A stretch of 64,000 bases of DNA, taken from the NCBI RefSeq assembly GCF_013410655.1, contig NZ_JACCFP010000001.1, positions 372,001-436,000 on the forward strand. The letters are read 5' to 3'. This DNA is from Nocardioides thalensis (GTDB lineage: Bacteria; Actinomycetota; Actinomycetes; Propionibacteriales; Nocardioidaceae). The notes beneath the pieces were generated by a model. The model did no database searches. It had not been told where the DNA came from and saw nothing but the letters and a program-made list of their open reading frames with translations. The position numbers and the translations under genes are program-made. Below, piece after piece: positions 49,087 through 57,635 of the stretch; position 1 is the stretch's first letter, and every line of letters starts with the position of its first letter.

Positions 49087-49644
49087 ATGAATCCCTCGAT
49101 CGGTGACGACGGCGTCGCCCGCTGCCCCTGGGCCGGCGGCCCGGGGCCGATGCGCGACTACCACGACAACGAGTGGGGCCTCCCGGTCGAGGGGGAGTCC
49201 GCCTACCTCGAGCGGCTCACCCTCGAGGCGTTCCAGTCCGGGCTGTCGTGGTCGACGATCCTCGCCAAGCGGCCCGCCTTTCGCGAGGCCTTCGCCGGTT
49301 TCGACGCCGACGCGATCGCGGCCTTCGACGACGCCGACGTCGAGCGGCTGATGGCCGACGCCCGCATCGTGCGCAACCGCCGCAAGATCGACGCGACCAT
49401 CATCAACGCGCGGGCGACCGTGGCGCTGCGGGCAGACGGGGGTCTGGAGCAGCTCGTCCTGGGCTTCGCGCCCGAGCAGCCGCCGCCGCCGACCGCGACC
49501 ACCTCGCCCGAGTCGGTGGCGCTGTCGAAGGCCCTCAAGAAGCGCGGCTTCGTCTTCGTCGGGCCGACCACGATGTTCGCCCTGATGCAGGCGATCGGCG
49601 TCTTCGACCCGCATCTTCCCGGCTGCCACCGCGCCGGTCGCTAA
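49087..49644 (+). CDS. tag: DNA-3-methyladenine glycosylase I
   Basis: A 185-residue base-excision repair enzyme of the Tag family that removes 3-methyladenine from alkylated DNA. The family pattern is intact: RCPWAGGPGPMRDYHDNEWGLPV with zinc-binding Cys, FQSGLSWSTILAKRPAFREAF with the substrate-pocket residues, and C-terminal GFVFVGPTTMFALMQAIGVFDPHLPGCHR supplying further zinc ligands. CACGAT six bases before ATG suggests a leaderless transcript. Confidence 0.92.
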   Translation: MNPSIGDDGVARCPWAGGPGPMRDYHDNEWGLPVEGESAYLERLTLEAFQSGLSWSTILAKRPAFREAFAGFDADAIAAFDDADVERLMADARIVRNRRKIDATIINARATVALRADGGLEQLVLGFAPEQPPPPTATTSPESVALSKALKKRGFVFVGPTTMFALMQAIGVFDPHLPGCHRAGR

Positions 49645-49653
49645 CGTGCTCGC

Positions 49654-51054
49654 ATGAAGAAGGTGCACGCGTTCGGCGACGACGCCCTCGGTGACCTCGA
49701 CGCCGTCGGGCTGGTCGAGGCGCTCCACGGCGGCAAGGTCTCGGCGGCGGAGGTGGTCGAGGCCGCGATCAGCCGCACGGAGAAGGTGGCCGCGACGCTC
49801 AACCCGGTGGCGTTCCCGGCCTACGACCGGGCCCGCGCGGAGGCGCGCGACCCCCGGCCCGGCTACTTCTCCGGGGTGCCGACCTTCGTCAAGGACAACG
49901 TCGACGTCGCGGGCATGCCGACCATGCACGGCACCGACGCGTGGGACCCGCGCCCCGCCAAGCGCGACGGCGACTTCGCGCGGATGTACCTCGGCACCGG
50001 GCTCATCACGCTCGGCAAGGCGCAGCTGTCCGAGTACGGCTTCAGCGCGTCGGCCGAGCACCCGCGGCTCGGACCGGTCCGCTGCCCGTGGGACACCGAC
50101 CACACGGCAGGCGCGTCCAGCTCCGGCTCCGCCGCGATGGTGGCGGCGGGCGCCGTACCTCTCGCCCACGCCAACGACGGCGGCGGCTCGATCCGGATCC
50201 CGGCGTCGGTCAACGGGCTGGTGGGGCTGAAGCCGACCCGGGCCCGGCTCGCGCAGGACAAGCAGTTCCGCGACATGCCGATCAAGATCGTCTCCGACGG
50301 CGTGCTGACCCGCAGCGTGCGCGACACGGCCGCGTTCCTCCGGGAGGCCGAGAAGATCTACCGGCCGCTCCACCTCCCGCCGATCGGCGACCTCACCCGC
50401 CCGGGCCGCAAGCGGCTCCGGGTCGGCCTCAACACCAGCGGCGTCGGTCGCGGCGCCGACAAGGAGACGACGGCGCTCACCGAGGAGACCGCCCGGCTGC
50501 TCGAGGACCTCGGGCACACAGTCGTCGAGGTCGAGGTGCCGGTGAAGCCGTCCTTCGCCGAGGACTTCGTCCTCTACTGGGGCTCGCTCTCGCTCGCGAT
50601 GCTCGGTCCCGGCCGGCTCGTCCACGGCCGCAGCTGGCGTCGCGCCAGCCACGACAACCTCACCCTGGGGCTCGCCCGCCACGCGCTGCGCAACGCGCAC
50701 CGGCTCCCCGGCACGATCGCGCGGCTCAAGCGCGCCGAGGGGCAGGCGGAGCACCTCTACGCCAAGTACGACGTCAGCCTCACGCCGGTGCTGGCGACCG
50801 AGACGCCGCGCGTCGGCCACCTCGACCCGACCCTGGACTACGAGACGATCATCGACCGCCTGCAGGACTGGGTGGCCTTCACGCCCTGGCAGAACGTGAC
50901 CGGCGCGCCGGCCATCTCGCTGCCGCTCGCGACCACAGCCAACGGGCTCCCGCAGGGGATGATGTTCGGCGGCGCGCCGGGCCAGGAGGCAGCCCTGATC
51001 GAGCTCGCCTACGAGCTGGAAGAGGCCCGCCCCTTCGCGCGGATCCAGGACTGA
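49654..51054 (+). CDS. Amidase signature family hydrolase
   Basis: A 466-residue amidase signature enzyme with the Ser-cisSer-Lys triad: K80 in GVPTFVKDNVDVAG, cis-Ser near S155-S156 in GASSSGSAA and nucleophile S179 in GGGSIRIPA. It hydrolyses an amide of unknown structure; the missing GatB/GatC context argues against a tRNA amidotransferase subunit. TAACGT lies 6 bases before ATG (leaderless signature). It is the last protein gene before two tRNA genes. Confidence 0.88.
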   Translation: MKKVHAFGDDALGDLDAVGLVEALHGGKVSAAEVVEAAISRTEKVAATLNPVAFPAYDRARAEARDPRPGYFSGVPTFVKDNVDVAGMPTMHGTDAWDPRPAKRDGDFARMYLGTGLITLGKAQLSEYGFSASAEHPRLGPVRCPWDTDHTAGASSSGSAAMVAAGAVPLAHANDGGGSIRIPASVNGLVGLKPTRARLAQDKQFRDMPIKIVSDGVLTRSVRDTAAFLREAEKIYRPLHLPPIGDLTRPGRKRLRVGLNTSGVGRGADKETTALTEETARLLEDLGHTVVEVEVPVKPSFAEDFVLYWGSLSLAMLGPGRLVHGRSWRRASHDNLTLGLARHALRNAHRLPGTIARLKRAEGQAEHLYAKYDVSLTPVLATETPRVGHLDPTLDYETIIDRLQDWVAFTPWQNVTGAPAISLPLATTANGLPQGMMFGGAPGQEAALIELAYELEEARPFARIQD

Positions 51055-51099
51055 GAACCCGCCCCTCGCCCCGATTTTTCTCGGGTGCCGGGGCGTGCG

Positions 51100-51105
51100 T
51101 ATAGT
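51100..51105 (+). promoter_or_regulatory. -10 box upstream of tRNA-Thr
   Basis: TATAGT, a near-consensus -10, lies 11 bases before the tRNA-Thr gene in AT-richer DNA. No convincing -35 is visible in the 17-19 bases upstream. Confidence 0.55.
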
Positions 51106-51116
51106 TCTCCGTCGTT

Positions 51117-51189
51117 GCCCCTTTAGCTCAGTCGGCAGAGCGTCTCCATGGTAAGGAGAAGGTCTACGGTTCGATTCCGTAAAGGGGCT
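51117..51189 (+). tRNA. tRNA-Thr (anticodon GGT)
   Basis: 73 nt cloverleaf: acceptor GCCCCTT pairs with AAGGGGC (51182-51188), discriminator T, D-loop AGTCGGCAGA, anticodon stem TCTCC/GGAGA with loop ATGGTAA (anticodon GGT at 51150-51152) and T-arm TACGG-TTCGATT-CCGTA. CCA is not encoded. Confidence 0.95.
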
Positions 51190-51242
51190 CTGGGAGCACG
51201 GGTGCCGCCACTGACCACCAGCTGGAGGGGCCTGGACCCCCT

Positions 51243-51316
51243 GGCGGGGTAGCTCAGGTGGTTAGAGCACACGGCTCATAATCGTGGTGTCGCGGGTTCG
51301 AGTCCCGCCCCCGCTA
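51243..51316 (+). tRNA. tRNA-Met (anticodon CAT)
   Basis: 74 nt cloverleaf: acceptor GGCGGGG with CCCCGCT (51309-51315, closing with a G-T pair), discriminator A, anticodon loop CTCATAA (CAT at 51277-51279), and T-arm GCGGG-TTCGAGT-CCCGC. The paired first acceptor base and absence of three G-C pairs next to the loop fit an elongator rather than an initiator tRNA. Confidence 0.92.
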
Positions 51317-51366
51317 CGCCAGATGACGCAGAAGCAACACACCAGTCAGACAAACAAGGACTTCCC

Positions 51367-51537
51367 GTGGCCAGCAAGAGCTCCGACGTTCGCCCCAAGA
51401 TCACGCTCGCGTGCGTGGACTGCAAGGAGCGCAACTACATCACCAAGAAGAACCGGCGCAACGACCCCGACCGGCTCGAGCTGAAGAAGTTCTGCCCGCG
51501 CTGCCGGACGCACACCGCGCACCGCGAGACCCGCTGA
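51367..51537 (+). CDS. rpmG: 50S ribosomal protein L33
   Basis: A 56-residue ribosomal protein, too short for many gene finders: begins [19 protein letters not shown], contains [23 protein letters not shown] and ends [14 protein letters not shown]. Two CxxC pairs (CVDC and CPRC) mark the zinc-binding form. GTG 51367 starts the protein directly after a purine-rich CAAGGA site. The location behind tRNA-Thr and tRNA-Met is the normal actinobacterial arrangement. Confidence 0.93.
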   Translation: MASKSSDVRPKITLACVDCKERNYITKKNRRNDPDRLELKKFCPRCRTHTAHRETR

Positions 51538-51543
51538 CCTTTT

Positions 51544-51628
51544 CGCCGAGTCGGCTCATCTTCACGCCCAGAGCGTGACGATGGGCCGACTCGCTGCATT
51601 TCCGGCGTGAAGATGAGCCGACTCGGCG
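51544..51628. repeat. Perfect 25-bp inverted repeat with internal related copy
   Basis: Arms 51544-51568 and 51604-51628 are exact inverted copies (key segment GAGTCGGCTCATCTTCACG). The 35-base loop contains GATGGGCCGACTCG, one base different from part of the right arm. It fills the space between rpmG and the convergent lipoprotein gene and could terminate both, but its length and internal copy look like a dispersed repeat. Confidence 0.8.
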
Positions 51629-52651
51629 TCACGGAACGCAGGGAGCCGGCTCCCACTCCGCGATCCCGCGCAGGTCGAACCGGGCGAGGGCCGGCACGAC
51701 CGGCCGCCCGCCGTCGAGGAAGTACGGCGCACTGGTCGACTCGCTCACGACCCACAGCGACCGCCCGCTGACCGCCGCTCCCTCGGCGCCCGGGATGAAG
51801 CCGAGGTGGCTGCGGGGGCCGCCGTCGAGCATCCCGCAGCGCGTGGTCGAGCGGACGAACCAGACCTTCGCCGGGCCGCGACCCAGGTCGGCGTGGAACG
51901 CACCCTGTCCCCGCGCCGGCACCGGCTGCTCGCCGACAGCCAGGCCGGTGGTCACCTCGATCACCCCGGGCGCCAGCAGGTCGTCGGCGTCGAACCAGTG
52001 CATCCGGGTGGGCCGGTGCTCGGCGAAGCCGGCGAGCCCGATCCGGCCCGCGTCGTCATGCACCACGAACGAGCCCCACACGGGAAGCACGATCGCCCAC
52101 GCGCGGATCGTCTCCAGGGTCTGCGGGTCCAGCAGCCACAGCCGCCGCTTCTCGGCCAGCCACAACCCGTGCTCGTCGCGGCTCAGGCCGCCGCCGTGGC
52201 GGCAGTCCACCGGGTCGCGGAACCCGATCTGCCCGCCGACCGGCGCCCGCTCGTCGAGCTTCCGTCCGGTCGCCAGGTCGACCTTCAGCACGCGGCAGTA
52301 GAGCGACCCGACCGCGCCGCCGCCGTCGTAGCCGCTCACCCACGCGGTGCCGCCCTCGACGACGAGTCCCTGCGGGACGAACTTCGTGCCGGTCCGCGGT
52401 AGCCACGCCGCTGCGCAGACGGCGTGGTCGTTGGGGAAGCCGTTCATCGGGCCGTCGACGTACGACGGCGGCCGGCCGGCGACCTCGTCGAATGCCACCG
52501 GCCCGCACCCGGCCGTCTTCGTGCCCGAGCCCGTGCCCGAGCCCGAGGGGCGGTCGGTCCCCGGCCCGTGGTCGGACTCGTCGGTCGAGCACGCGGCGAG
52601 CACCGGCAGGAGCAGCAGCGCGGCCACCAGGACCCGGGACCGCACCGACAT
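51629..52651 (-). CDS. Exported lipoprotein of unknown function
   Basis: A 340-residue lipoprotein: signal peptide MSVRSRVLVAALLLLPVLAAC with lipobox cysteine near residue 21, then a Gly/Ser/Thr-rich linker, then a domain with repeated strand patterns (KFVPQGLVVEGGTAWVSGYDG, RLWLLDPQTLETIRAW, SLWVVSESTSAPYFLDG) suggesting a beta-propeller. Several cysteines could form disulfides. No enzymatic motif is recognised. ATG 52651 puts the signal peptide at the N-terminus. The stop codon abuts the inverted repeat at 51544-51628. Confidence 0.75.
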   Translation of the reverse strand: MSVRSRVLVAALLLLPVLAACSTDESDHGPGTDRPSGSGTGSGTKTAGCGPVAFDEVAGRPPSYVDGPMNGFPNDHAVCAAAWLPRTGTKFVPQGLVVEGGTAWVSGYDGGGAVGSLYCRVLKVDLATGRKLDERAPVGGQIGFRDPVDCRHGGGLSRDEHGLWLAEKRRLWLLDPQTLETIRAWAIVLPVWGSFVVHDDAGRIGLAGFAEHRPTRMHWFDADDLLAPGVIEVTTGLAVGEQPVPARGQGAFHADLGRGPAKVWFVRSTTRCGMLDGGPRSHLGFIPGAEGAAVSGRSLWVVSESTSAPYFLDGGRPVVPALARFDLRGIAEWEPAPCVP

Positions 52652-52694
52652 GCCCGCGAACCTACCCAGCGGCCCGGGCACCTACGCTTGCCCC

Positions 52695-53108
52695 ATGCCG
52701 ACCGACCCGTCCGACGCAGAGTCGCTCGAGGGCCGCGAGTTCGCGGCGCGGGCGCCGTACACCGTGACCAGCGAGGCCGTCGCCGACTTCGCAGCCGCCA
52801 CCGGCTGGGCCGGCGACCGGGTCCCGCCGACGTTCCCCATCGTGGTGGCCTTCCACGCGATGGCGGAGTTCATGGTCGCCGGGGGGCTCGACCTCAGCCG
52901 GGTCGTCCACGGCGACGAGAAGTTCGTCTACGAGCGGTCGATCGGGGTCGGTGACACCTTGTCAGCCGTGCTGACCGTCGACGGCGTGCGCCGAGTGCGC
53001 ACCAACGACTTCTACAAGACGACGACGCTGATCACCGACGACACCGGCGCCCTGGTCTGTACGGCGACCGCGACCATCGTCCACCGCGACGTCGAGGACG
53101 CGGCATGA
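52695..53108 (+). CDS. MaoC-like dehydratase subunit, UPF0336/HadA-like
   Basis: A 137-residue hot-dog-fold protein matching the HadA/HadC-type subunit of mycobacterial fatty-acid dehydratases: N-terminal EGREFAARAPYTVTSEAVADFAAATG, VPPTFPIVVAF, then VVHGDEKFVYERSIGVGDTLSAVL. HadA lacks the catalytic His/Asp and pairs with HadB. TACGCT lies 6 bases before ATG. The stop overlaps the next gene by 4 bases, indicating a heterodimer made in step. Confidence 0.87.
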   Translation: MPTDPSDAESLEGREFAARAPYTVTSEAVADFAAATGWAGDRVPPTFPIVVAFHAMAEFMVAGGLDLSRVVHGDEKFVYERSIGVGDTLSAVLTVDGVRRVRTNDFYKTTTLITDDTGALVCTATATIVHRDVEDAA

Positions 53109-53500
53109 CAGCGCTCGAGGCCGGCGCCGAGCTCGCGCCGCTGAGCTATCCCGTCACCCGCGCCGACCTGCGGGCCTACGCCGACGCGAGCGGCGACCCC
53201 AACCCGATCCACCTCGACCCCGAGGTCGCGGCCGCTGTCGGCCTGCCCGGCGTGATCGCGCACGGCATGCTCACCCTCGCGCTGGCCGCGCGCGCCGTCC
53301 GCGAGTGGACCGGCGACGCCGAGGTCGTCGAGCTCGGCGCCCGGTTCGCCGGGATGGTGGTGGTCCCCGACGAGGGCACGAGCCTCGAGCTGACCGGGAA
53401 GGTCGTCGACGTCGCCGACGGGCTCGCCACGATCTCGCTCACGGCGACCTGCGAGGGCGCCAAGGTGCTCGCGGCGCCCACGGCGGTCGTGCGTGTCTGA
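53105..53500 (+). CDS. MaoC-like dehydratase subunit, HadB-like
   Basis: A 131-residue hot-dog-fold protein with the hydratase motif YADASGDPNPIHLDPEVA (catalytic Asp and His) and GVIAHGMLTLALAARAV. With HadA it would form the (3R)-hydroxyacyl dehydratase of type II fatty-acid elongation in mycolate producers; in this non-mycolate-like setting the exact substrate is unknown. It overlaps murB by 8 bases. The order hadA-hadB-murB is conserved in actinobacteria. Confidence 0.87.
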   Translation: MTALEAGAELAPLSYPVTRADLRAYADASGDPNPIHLDPEVAAAVGLPGVIAHGMLTLALAARAVREWTGDAEVVELGARFAGMVVVPDEGTSLELTGKVVDVADGLATISLTATCEGAKVLAAPTAVVRV

Positions 53501-54533
53501 GCTGCTGGCCGACCACACGACGCTCCGCCTCGGCGGGCCGGCCCGTCGCTGGGTCCGGGCGACCACCGAGCAGGAGCTGGTCGCCGCCGTCGCCGAGGCC
53601 GACGACGCGGGTGAGCCGCTGCTCGTGCTCGGCGGCGGCAGCAACCTCGTCGTCGCCGACGAGGGCTTCGCGGGCACCGTCGTCGAGGTGGCGACCAGCG
53701 GCATCAGCGCCGACGCCGACAGCCCCGACGACCTCGCCTGCCTCGGCGCGGTGACGATCACCGCCGCCGCGGGCGAGAGCTGGGACGACCTCGTCGCCCT
53801 CGCGGTCGAGAAGGGCTGGGTCGGCATCGAGGCGCTCTCGGGCATCCCCGGCCTGGTCGGCGCGACCCCGATCCAGAACGTCGGCGCCTACGGCCAGGAG
53901 GTGTCCCAGACGATCGCCCGCGTCCGCACCTGGGACCGGCAGGCCCGCGCCCAGCGCACGTTCGCCGCGGAGGACTGCGGCTTCGGCTACCGCACCAGCC
54001 GGTTCAAGCAGGAGCCCGGCCGCTACGTCGTCCTCGAGGTGACGTTCCTGATGCGGCAGGCCACCCTCGGCGCGCCGGTGGCGTACGCCGAGCTCGCGCG
54101 CACGCTGGACGTGGAGCTCGGTGGCCGGGCGCCGATGACGGCGGTGCGCGAGGCCGTGCTCGGCCTGCGCGGCGGCAAGGGGATGGTGCTCGACGCCGGC
54201 GACCACGACACCTGGAGCGCCGGCTCGTTCTTCACCAACCCGTTCGTCGAGCCCGACGCCGTCCCGGAGGGCGCGCCGGCGTACCCCCAGCCGGACGGCC
54301 GGGTGAAGACCAGCGCCGCCTGGTTGATCGAGCGCGCCGGGTTCGGCAAGGGCTACGGGCTCGACCGCGGCCCGGTCGGCCTCTCGACCAAGCACACGCT
54401 GGCGCTCACCAACCGCGGCGGCGCCACGACCGAGGAGCTGCTCGCGCTCGCGCGCGAGGTGCGCGACGGCGTGCGGGCGGCGTACGGCATCGAGCTCGTC
54501 AACGAGCCCGTGCTCGTCGGCTGTGAGCTGTGA
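53493..54533 (+). CDS. murB: UDP-N-acetylmuramate dehydrogenase
   Basis: A 346-residue FAD enzyme of peptidoglycan precursor synthesis that reduces UDP-GlcNAc-enolpyruvate to UDP-MurNAc in the cytoplasm. Motifs present: TTLRLGGPARRWV, LVLGGGSNLVVADEGF (FAD pyrophosphate), GIEALSGIPGLVGATPIQNVGAYG, YRTSRFK and GSFFTNPFV with the catalytic Ser of type I enzymes. GTG 53493 overlaps hadB. Confidence 0.93.
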   Translation: MSELLADHTTLRLGGPARRWVRATTEQELVAAVAEADDAGEPLLVLGGGSNLVVADEGFAGTVVEVATSGISADADSPDDLACLGAVTITAAAGESWDDLVALAVEKGWVGIEALSGIPGLVGATPIQNVGAYGQEVSQTIARVRTWDRQARAQRTFAAEDCGFGYRTSRFKQEPGRYVVLEVTFLMRQATLGAPVAYAELARTLDVELGGRAPMTAVREAVLGLRGGKGMVLDAGDHDTWSAGSFFTNPFVEPDAVPEGAPAYPQPDGRVKTSAAWLIERAGFGKGYGLDRGPVGLSTKHTLALTNRGGATTEELLALAREVRDGVRAAYGIELVNEPVLVGCEL

Positions 54534-54950
54534 TCAGCCCATCGTCGCGGCGCTGAACACGAACCCGTAGAAGGCGATCACCAGGATCGACGCCACGACC
54601 ACCAGGCCCCCGAGCACGGTGCCGATGATGCTCGTGACCAGCCCGCCGACCGCGTTGCCGCGGTTCCCGTACTGCGCGGGCGCCGCGTCGATCTCGCGCC
54701 GCGCCTTGACCGCCTGCCAGATGCCGAACGGACCGATGACCGCGGCCAGTGAGCCGAGGAACAGGCACATGCAGCCGCCGATGACGGCCACCGCGATGCT
54801 GGTGATGCCGAGCACGAGCGAGGTCGTCGCGCCGCCGTGGTTGACGCCGTAGCCGTAGCCGTAGACCGGGTTCTGCGGCGCTGCGTAGGGCTGCTCGGGC
54901 TGGTGCGGCTGACCCGGCTGGTAGGGGTCGTACGGCGGCTGCTGGCTCAC
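54534..54950 (-). CDS. DUF4190-type small membrane protein
   Basis: A 138-residue protein: a Pro/Gln/Tyr-rich cytoplasmic tail (residues 1-40, QPPYDPYQPGQPHQPEQ), then two pairs of hydrophobic segments with a loop (TTSLVLGITSIAVAVIGGCMC, GNAVGGLVTSIIGTVLGGLVV) as in DUF4190 proteins. Function unknown. GTG 54950 overlaps the stop of the upstream adenosine deaminase gene by 4 bases, supporting this start. It meets murB back to back with no gap. Confidence 0.8.
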   Translation of the reverse strand: MSQQPPYDPYQPGQPHQPEQPYAAPQNPVYGYGYGVNHGGATTSLVLGITSIAVAVIGGCMCLFLGSLAAVIGPFGIWQAVKARREIDAAPAQYGNRGNAVGGLVTSIIGTVLGGLVVVASILVIAFYGFVFSAATMG

Positions 54951-55987
54951 GAGCCGGAGCCTTCCCGATCCGCTCCCAGCCATGCGTCGATGTCCGCCAG
55001 CGCCCGCGTCACCAGGTCGGCCGGCGCGCGACTGGCGCGGAACGACATCCGAGCGAGCTCGGCGAGCTGCTCGTCGGACAGGTCGTGGGCGGCCCGCATC
55101 GTGGCGTACTGGCCGTTGAGGCGGGAGCCGAACAGCAACGGGTCGTCGGCGCCGAGCGCGACGGTCGCGCCCGCGTCGAGCAGGGCCGGCAGCGGCACCG
55201 ACGTCAGGTCGGAGTAGACGCCGAGGGCGACGTTGGACACCGGGCACACCTCGAGCGCGATGCCTTCGTCGACGATCCGCTTCAGCAGGTCGGGGTCCTC
55301 CGCCGAGCGCACCCCGTGGCCGAGCCGGTGCGCGTGCAGCGCGTCGAGACACGTCCGCACGTGCTCGGGCCCGCGCAGCTCGCCGCCGTGCGGCGCCAGC
55401 AGCAGGCCGGCGCGCTCGGCGATCGCGAACGCGTGCTCGAACTCCACCGTCGACCCGCGCCGCTCGTCGTTGGACAGCCCGAAGCCGACGACGCCGCGGT
55501 CGACGTACTGCGCCGCCAGCCGCGCGAGCGTCCGCGCGTCGAGCGGGTGCCGGGTGCGGTTGGCGGCGATCACGACCGCCATGCCGAGACCGGTGCGCCC
55601 GGAGGCGTCGCGCACGGCGTCGAGGACCAGGTCGGTGAACGCGCTGATCCCGCCGAAGCGGGCGCCGTAGCCGCTCGGGTCGACCTGGATCTCCAGCCAG
55701 CGGCCCCCGTCGCGCACGTCGTCCTCGGCAGCCTCGAGCACCAGCCGCCGTACGTCGCCCTCGGTGCGCAGCACCGACCGCGCCACGTCGTAGAGCCGCT
55801 GGAAGCGGAACCAGCCCTTCTCGTCGGCCGCCGACAGCTGGGGCGGCCACTCGCTGACGAGCTGGTCGGGCAGCGAGATCCCGTCGCGCTCGGCGAGCTC
55901 GAGGAGCGTGCCGTGGCGCATCGACCCGGTGAAGTGCAGGTGGAGGTGGGCCTTGGGCAAGGTCTCCAGCGACCGCGGTTCACTCAT
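54947..55987 (-). CDS. Adenosine deaminase family protein
   Basis: A 346-residue purine deaminase with the TIM-barrel zinc site: PKAHLHLHFTGSM (two metal His), HGGELRG (third His and proton-shuttle Glu), HRLGHGVR (catalytic His) and GADDPLLFG (metal Asp). It should convert adenosine to inosine in purine salvage; the adenine deaminase subgroup is not excluded. ATG 55987 begins just before the first metal site. TACGAT lies 9 bases upstream. Confidence 0.9.
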   Translation of the reverse strand: MSEPRSLETLPKAHLHLHFTGSMRHGTLLELAERDGISLPDQLVSEWPPQLSAADEKGWFRFQRLYDVARSVLRTEGDVRRLVLEAAEDDVRDGGRWLEIQVDPSGYGARFGGISAFTDLVLDAVRDASGRTGLGMAVVIAANRTRHPLDARTLARLAAQYVDRGVVGFGLSNDERRGSTVEFEHAFAIAERAGLLLAPHGGELRGPEHVRTCLDALHAHRLGHGVRSAEDPDLLKRIVDEGIALEVCPVSNVALGVYSDLTSVPLPALLDAGATVALGADDPLLFGSRLNGQYATMRAAHDLSDEQLAELARMSFRASRAPADLVTRALADIDAWLGADREGSGS

Positions 55988-56047
55988 GGTCGGCTCATCG
56001 TAGGGGGACGCACCATGCCCGAGGGTGGCCCGGCGGTGGACCGGGCT

Positions 56048-56077
56048 TTGGTCCGCTTGGCCCGGGGTGCGTAGACT
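56048..56077 (+). promoter_or_regulatory. Promoter of tRNA-Trp/secE/nusG
   Basis: TTGGTC (56048-56053) and TAGACT (56072-56077) with an 18-base spacer form a good vegetative promoter about 85 bases before tRNA-Trp. Confidence 0.6.
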
Positions 56078-56166
56078 CCTGCCTTGGTGGCTTTCCCTGA
56101 CGGTGAGTCGCGCCCTCGCGCAGGTCCTCGGACCGGTGGGGACGTGGAGACCGGGAAGGCTGTCGG

Positions 56167-56239
56167 AGGGCACTAGCTCAACTGGCAGAGCATCGGTCTC
56201 CAAAACCGAAGGTTGGGGGTTCAAGTCCCTCGTGCCCTG
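56167..56239 (+). tRNA. tRNA-Trp (anticodon CCA)
   Basis: 73 nt cloverleaf: acceptor AGGGCAC with GTGCCCT (56232-56238), discriminator G as required for tRNA-Trp, anticodon stem TCGGT/ACCGA with loop CTCCAAA (CCA at 56200-56202). Location before secE is conserved in actinobacteria. Confidence 0.96.
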
Positions 56240-56283
56240 CGAGACAACACAGCGAGACAAGACAGACCGACGAGAAGTAAGAG

Positions 56284-56541
56284 GTGAACGACGTGGCTGA
56301 GGCACCCGCTGTCAGCGGTGACCGCAAGCCGGCGCCCGAGAAGCGCACCGGTCCGGTGACCTTCTACCGCCAGGTCGTCGCCGAGCTGCGCAAGGTGGTC
56401 TACCCGACCCGCGAGCAGCTCTGGACCTACTTCCTCGTGACGATGGTCTTCGTGCTCGTGATGATCGCGATCGTGTCGCTGCTCGACCTGGGTCTGGGCA
56501 AGCTGGCCTTCGAGGTCTTCACCGGCGCGACCGAGGTCTGA
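56284..56541 (+). CDS. secE: Preprotein translocase subunit SecE
   Basis: An 85-residue single-pass membrane protein of the SecYEG channel. It has a charged N-terminus, the conserved amphipathic segment [22 protein letters not shown] and one membrane helix ([20 protein letters not shown]). GTG 56284 is used; GTG 56293 is an equally good alternative because GAGGTG lies six bases before it. Followed by nusG in the usual order. Confidence 0.93.
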   Translation: MNDVAEAPAVSGDRKPAPEKRTGPVTFYRQVVAELRKVVYPTREQLWTYFLVTMVFVLVMIAIVSLLDLGLGKLAFEVFTGATEV

Positions 56542-56603
56542 CGCCCGGTCGGTCCGCCCCGGCGGACTCCGGTTCCTACCAGCAAAGCGATGGAGTAGCA
56601 GCA

Positions 56604-57461
56604 GTGTCGGAGCAGTACGACGCGCCCGTCGAGGACGTCACCGCCGAGGGTGCCCTCGAGACCGAGCCGACCGCCGAGGTCGCCTCCGACGACGTCGAGG
56701 TGGCTGCGGACGACGTGGCCGAGACCGAGGCCGTCGACACTGAGGCGACCGCCGGCGAGGCACCGGTCGACGAGGCACCGGTCGACGAGGCACCGGTCGA
56801 CGAGGCGCCCGTCGACGAGGCGCCCGCTGAGGAGCTCGACCCGCTCGAGGAGTTCCGCCGCGAGCTGTGGGCCAAGCCGGGCGACTGGTACGTCGTGCAC
56901 ACCTACTCCGGCATGGAGAAGAAGGTCAAGCAGAACCTCGAGAACCGTGTTCACTCGCTGAACATGGAGGACTACATCCACGAGATCGTGGTCCCCACCG
57001 AGGACGTTGCGGTCATCAAGAACGGCCAGCGCAAGCTGGTCAACCAGACCAAGTACGCCGGCTACGTGCTCGTGCGGATGGACCTGACCGACGAGTCCTG
57101 GTCCGCCGTCCGCCACACGCCGTCGGTCACCGGCTTCGTCGGCCCCAGCCACCAGCCCGTGCCGCTGAGCATGAGCGAGGTCGAGGACATGCTCGCCCCC
57201 GCCGCCAGCGTGCTCGCCGCCGCCGCGGAGACCGAGACCGCCGCCGAGGGCGGCAAGGCCGCGCCCGCCGCCAAGAAGCCGATCGAGGTCGCCGACTTCG
57301 GCGAGGGCGACTCGGTCATGGTCGTCGACGGCCCGTTCGCCACGCTGCACGCCACGATCACCGAGATCAACGCCGAGGCCCAGCGCGTCAAGGCGCTCGT
57401 CGAGATCTTCGGCCGCGAGACCCCGGTCGAGCTTTCCTTCAATCAGGTTCAGAAGGTCTGA
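56604..57461 (+). CDS. nusG: Transcription termination/antitermination protein NusG
   Basis: A 285-residue NusG. Residues 1-85 are an acidic tail with EAPVD pentapeptide repeats; the NGN domain follows ([49 protein letters not shown]), then a 30-residue Ala-rich linker and the KOW domain ([18 protein letters not shown] to FNQVQKV). It binds RNA polymerase and links it to Rho or ribosomes. The acidic tail is usual for actinobacteria, the repeat number is not. Confidence 0.94.
   Translation: MSEQYDAPVEDVTAEGALETEPTAEVASDDVEVAADDVAETEAVDTEATAGEAPVDEAPVDEAPVDEAPVDEAPAEELDPLEEFRRELWAKPGDWYVVHTYSGMEKKVKQNLENRVHSLNMEDYIHEIVVPTEDVAVIKNGQRKLVNQTKYAGYVLVRMDLTDESWSAVRHTPSVTGFVGPSHQPVPLSMSEVEDMLAPAASVLAAAAETETAAEGGKAAPAAKKPIEVADFGEGDSVMVVDGPFATLHATITEINAEAQRVKALVEIFGRETPVELSFNQVQKV
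56760..56834 (+). repeat. 15-bp tandem repeat in the nusG tail
   Basis: Four copies of a 15-bp unit (GCACCGGTCGACGAG, the last with silent changes) plus one degenerate copy encode EAPVD repeats. The unit length keeps the frame if copy number changes. Confidence 0.85.
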
Positions 57462-57635
57462 GGCCCGCGGCGTCTCTCGAAACCCGATCAGGTTCGCTCG
57501 AGACCAGGTCGAGGCACGCCGCGGATTCGCCGTACGAGCGAAATCTCCGCACAATAGACAGGTTGCCCGTCAGGGCGACGGTGGCAGAGGGCCGGCATGC
57601 CCTCGTCATGACCACGAGAAGAGAAGAGGAAACCC
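57462..57635 (+). promoter_or_regulatory. rplK leader, possible ribosomal protein L1 control site
   Basis: The 174-base gap holds an AT-richer ACAATAGACA stretch (57551-57560) that may contain the promoter, then a GAGGGC-N6-GCCCTC stem (57587-57604) before the rplK ribosome site. L1 autoregulates this operon in bacteria by binding the leader; assignment of the stem is inference. Confidence 0.35.

Noticed and set aside
51243..51316. Initiator tRNA-fMet
   Set aside because: The first acceptor base is paired (G-T wobble) and the anticodon stem lacks the three consecutive G-C pairs of initiator tRNAs.
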